DNA of 64,000 nt from Citrobacter sp. wls619 (lineage in GTDB: Bacteria > Pseudomonadota > Gammaproteobacteria > Enterobacterales > Enterobacteriaceae). Below, piece by piece: positions 63,989-64,000 of the stretch. Below the pieces are notes generated by a model, which was not told the origin of the DNA, searched no databases, and saw only the letters and a program-made list of their open reading frames with translations. Each line of letters begins with the position of its first letter. Position 1 is the first letter of the stretch. The stretch lies in contig NZ_SZXJ01000064.1 in the NCBI RefSeq assembly GCF_005281345.1, positions 1 through 64,000 of the forward strand, given 5' to 3'. The translations under genes were made by a program, and so were the position numbers.

Positions 63989-64000
63989 AATGCATGCTCT

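Overview
The window is a stretch of enterobacterial core chromosome. Almost every gene is recognisable at the protein level as an ortholog of the Escherichia coli K-12 region running from wecA (rff/ECA cluster) through hemCDXY, cyaA, dapF-xerC, uvrD, recQ, metE/metR, the ubiE-ubiJ-ubiB and tat genes, and fadBA to trkH-hemG. Gene order and strand relations match K-12 read in reverse. Gene lengths, unusual start codons (TTG for cyaA; GTG for wecA, wecB, wecD, hemG and yigM), REP and ERIC repeats and the CRP, FadR, MetJ and LexA sites all point to Enterobacteriaceae. The region is K-12-like but lacks aslA/aslB after hemY and yigE/yigF/yigG around corA-rarD, and it carries a sugar kinase/LacI regulator pair between fadA and fre. 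A Citrobacter- or Salmonella-like species is my best inference; the sequence alone does not name it.

Layout. 1-4.1 kb: hemG, trkH, yigZ and pepQ (minus). 4.2-7.6 kb: the fadBA fatty-acid oxidation operon (plus) with a FadR operator. 7.6-9.9 kb: an accessory module with an ERIC element, a LacI-family regulator, a Mak-like ROK kinase and two copies of a palindromic operator-like sequence. 9.9-20.8 kb: fre, ubiD, rfaH, tatD, tatCBA, ubiB, ubiJ, ubiE, rmuC and udp. 21-31.4 kb: dlhH, metE, metR, yigM, yigL, pldB, rhtB, rhtC and recQ. 31.4-37.6 kb: pldA, yigI, rarD, corA with a long structured leader, and uvrD with an SOS box. 37.6-41 kb: the lptM-dapF-yigA-xerC-yigB string. 41-48.6 kb: cyaY, cyaA and hemCDXY. 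48.6-49.4 kb: the sRNA GlmZ and four tRNAs (Arg-His-Leu-Pro order of transcription). 49.5-64 kb: yifK and the complete twelve-gene enterobacterial common antigen (ECA) cluster wecA-wzzE-wecB-wecC-rffG-rffH-wecD-wecE-wzxE-wecF-wzyE-wecG, transcribed leftward.

The genes cover quinone, haem and lipid metabolism (hemG, fre, ubiD/B/J/E, hemCDXY, fadBA, pldA/B), envelope assembly (ECA, Tat, LptM, RfaH), DNA repair and recombination (uvrD, recQ, xerC, rmuC), methionine synthesis, and amino acid, metal ion and vitamin transport. The ECA genes are tightly packed with start/stop overlaps and all look intact. I found no prophage, insertion sequence, CRISPR array, toxin-antitoxin or defence locus. The part that conserved synteny does not explain is the kinase/regulator module at 7.8-9.9 kb; the GlmZ sRNA and the corA leader are the main non-coding items that an ORF-based reading would miss.
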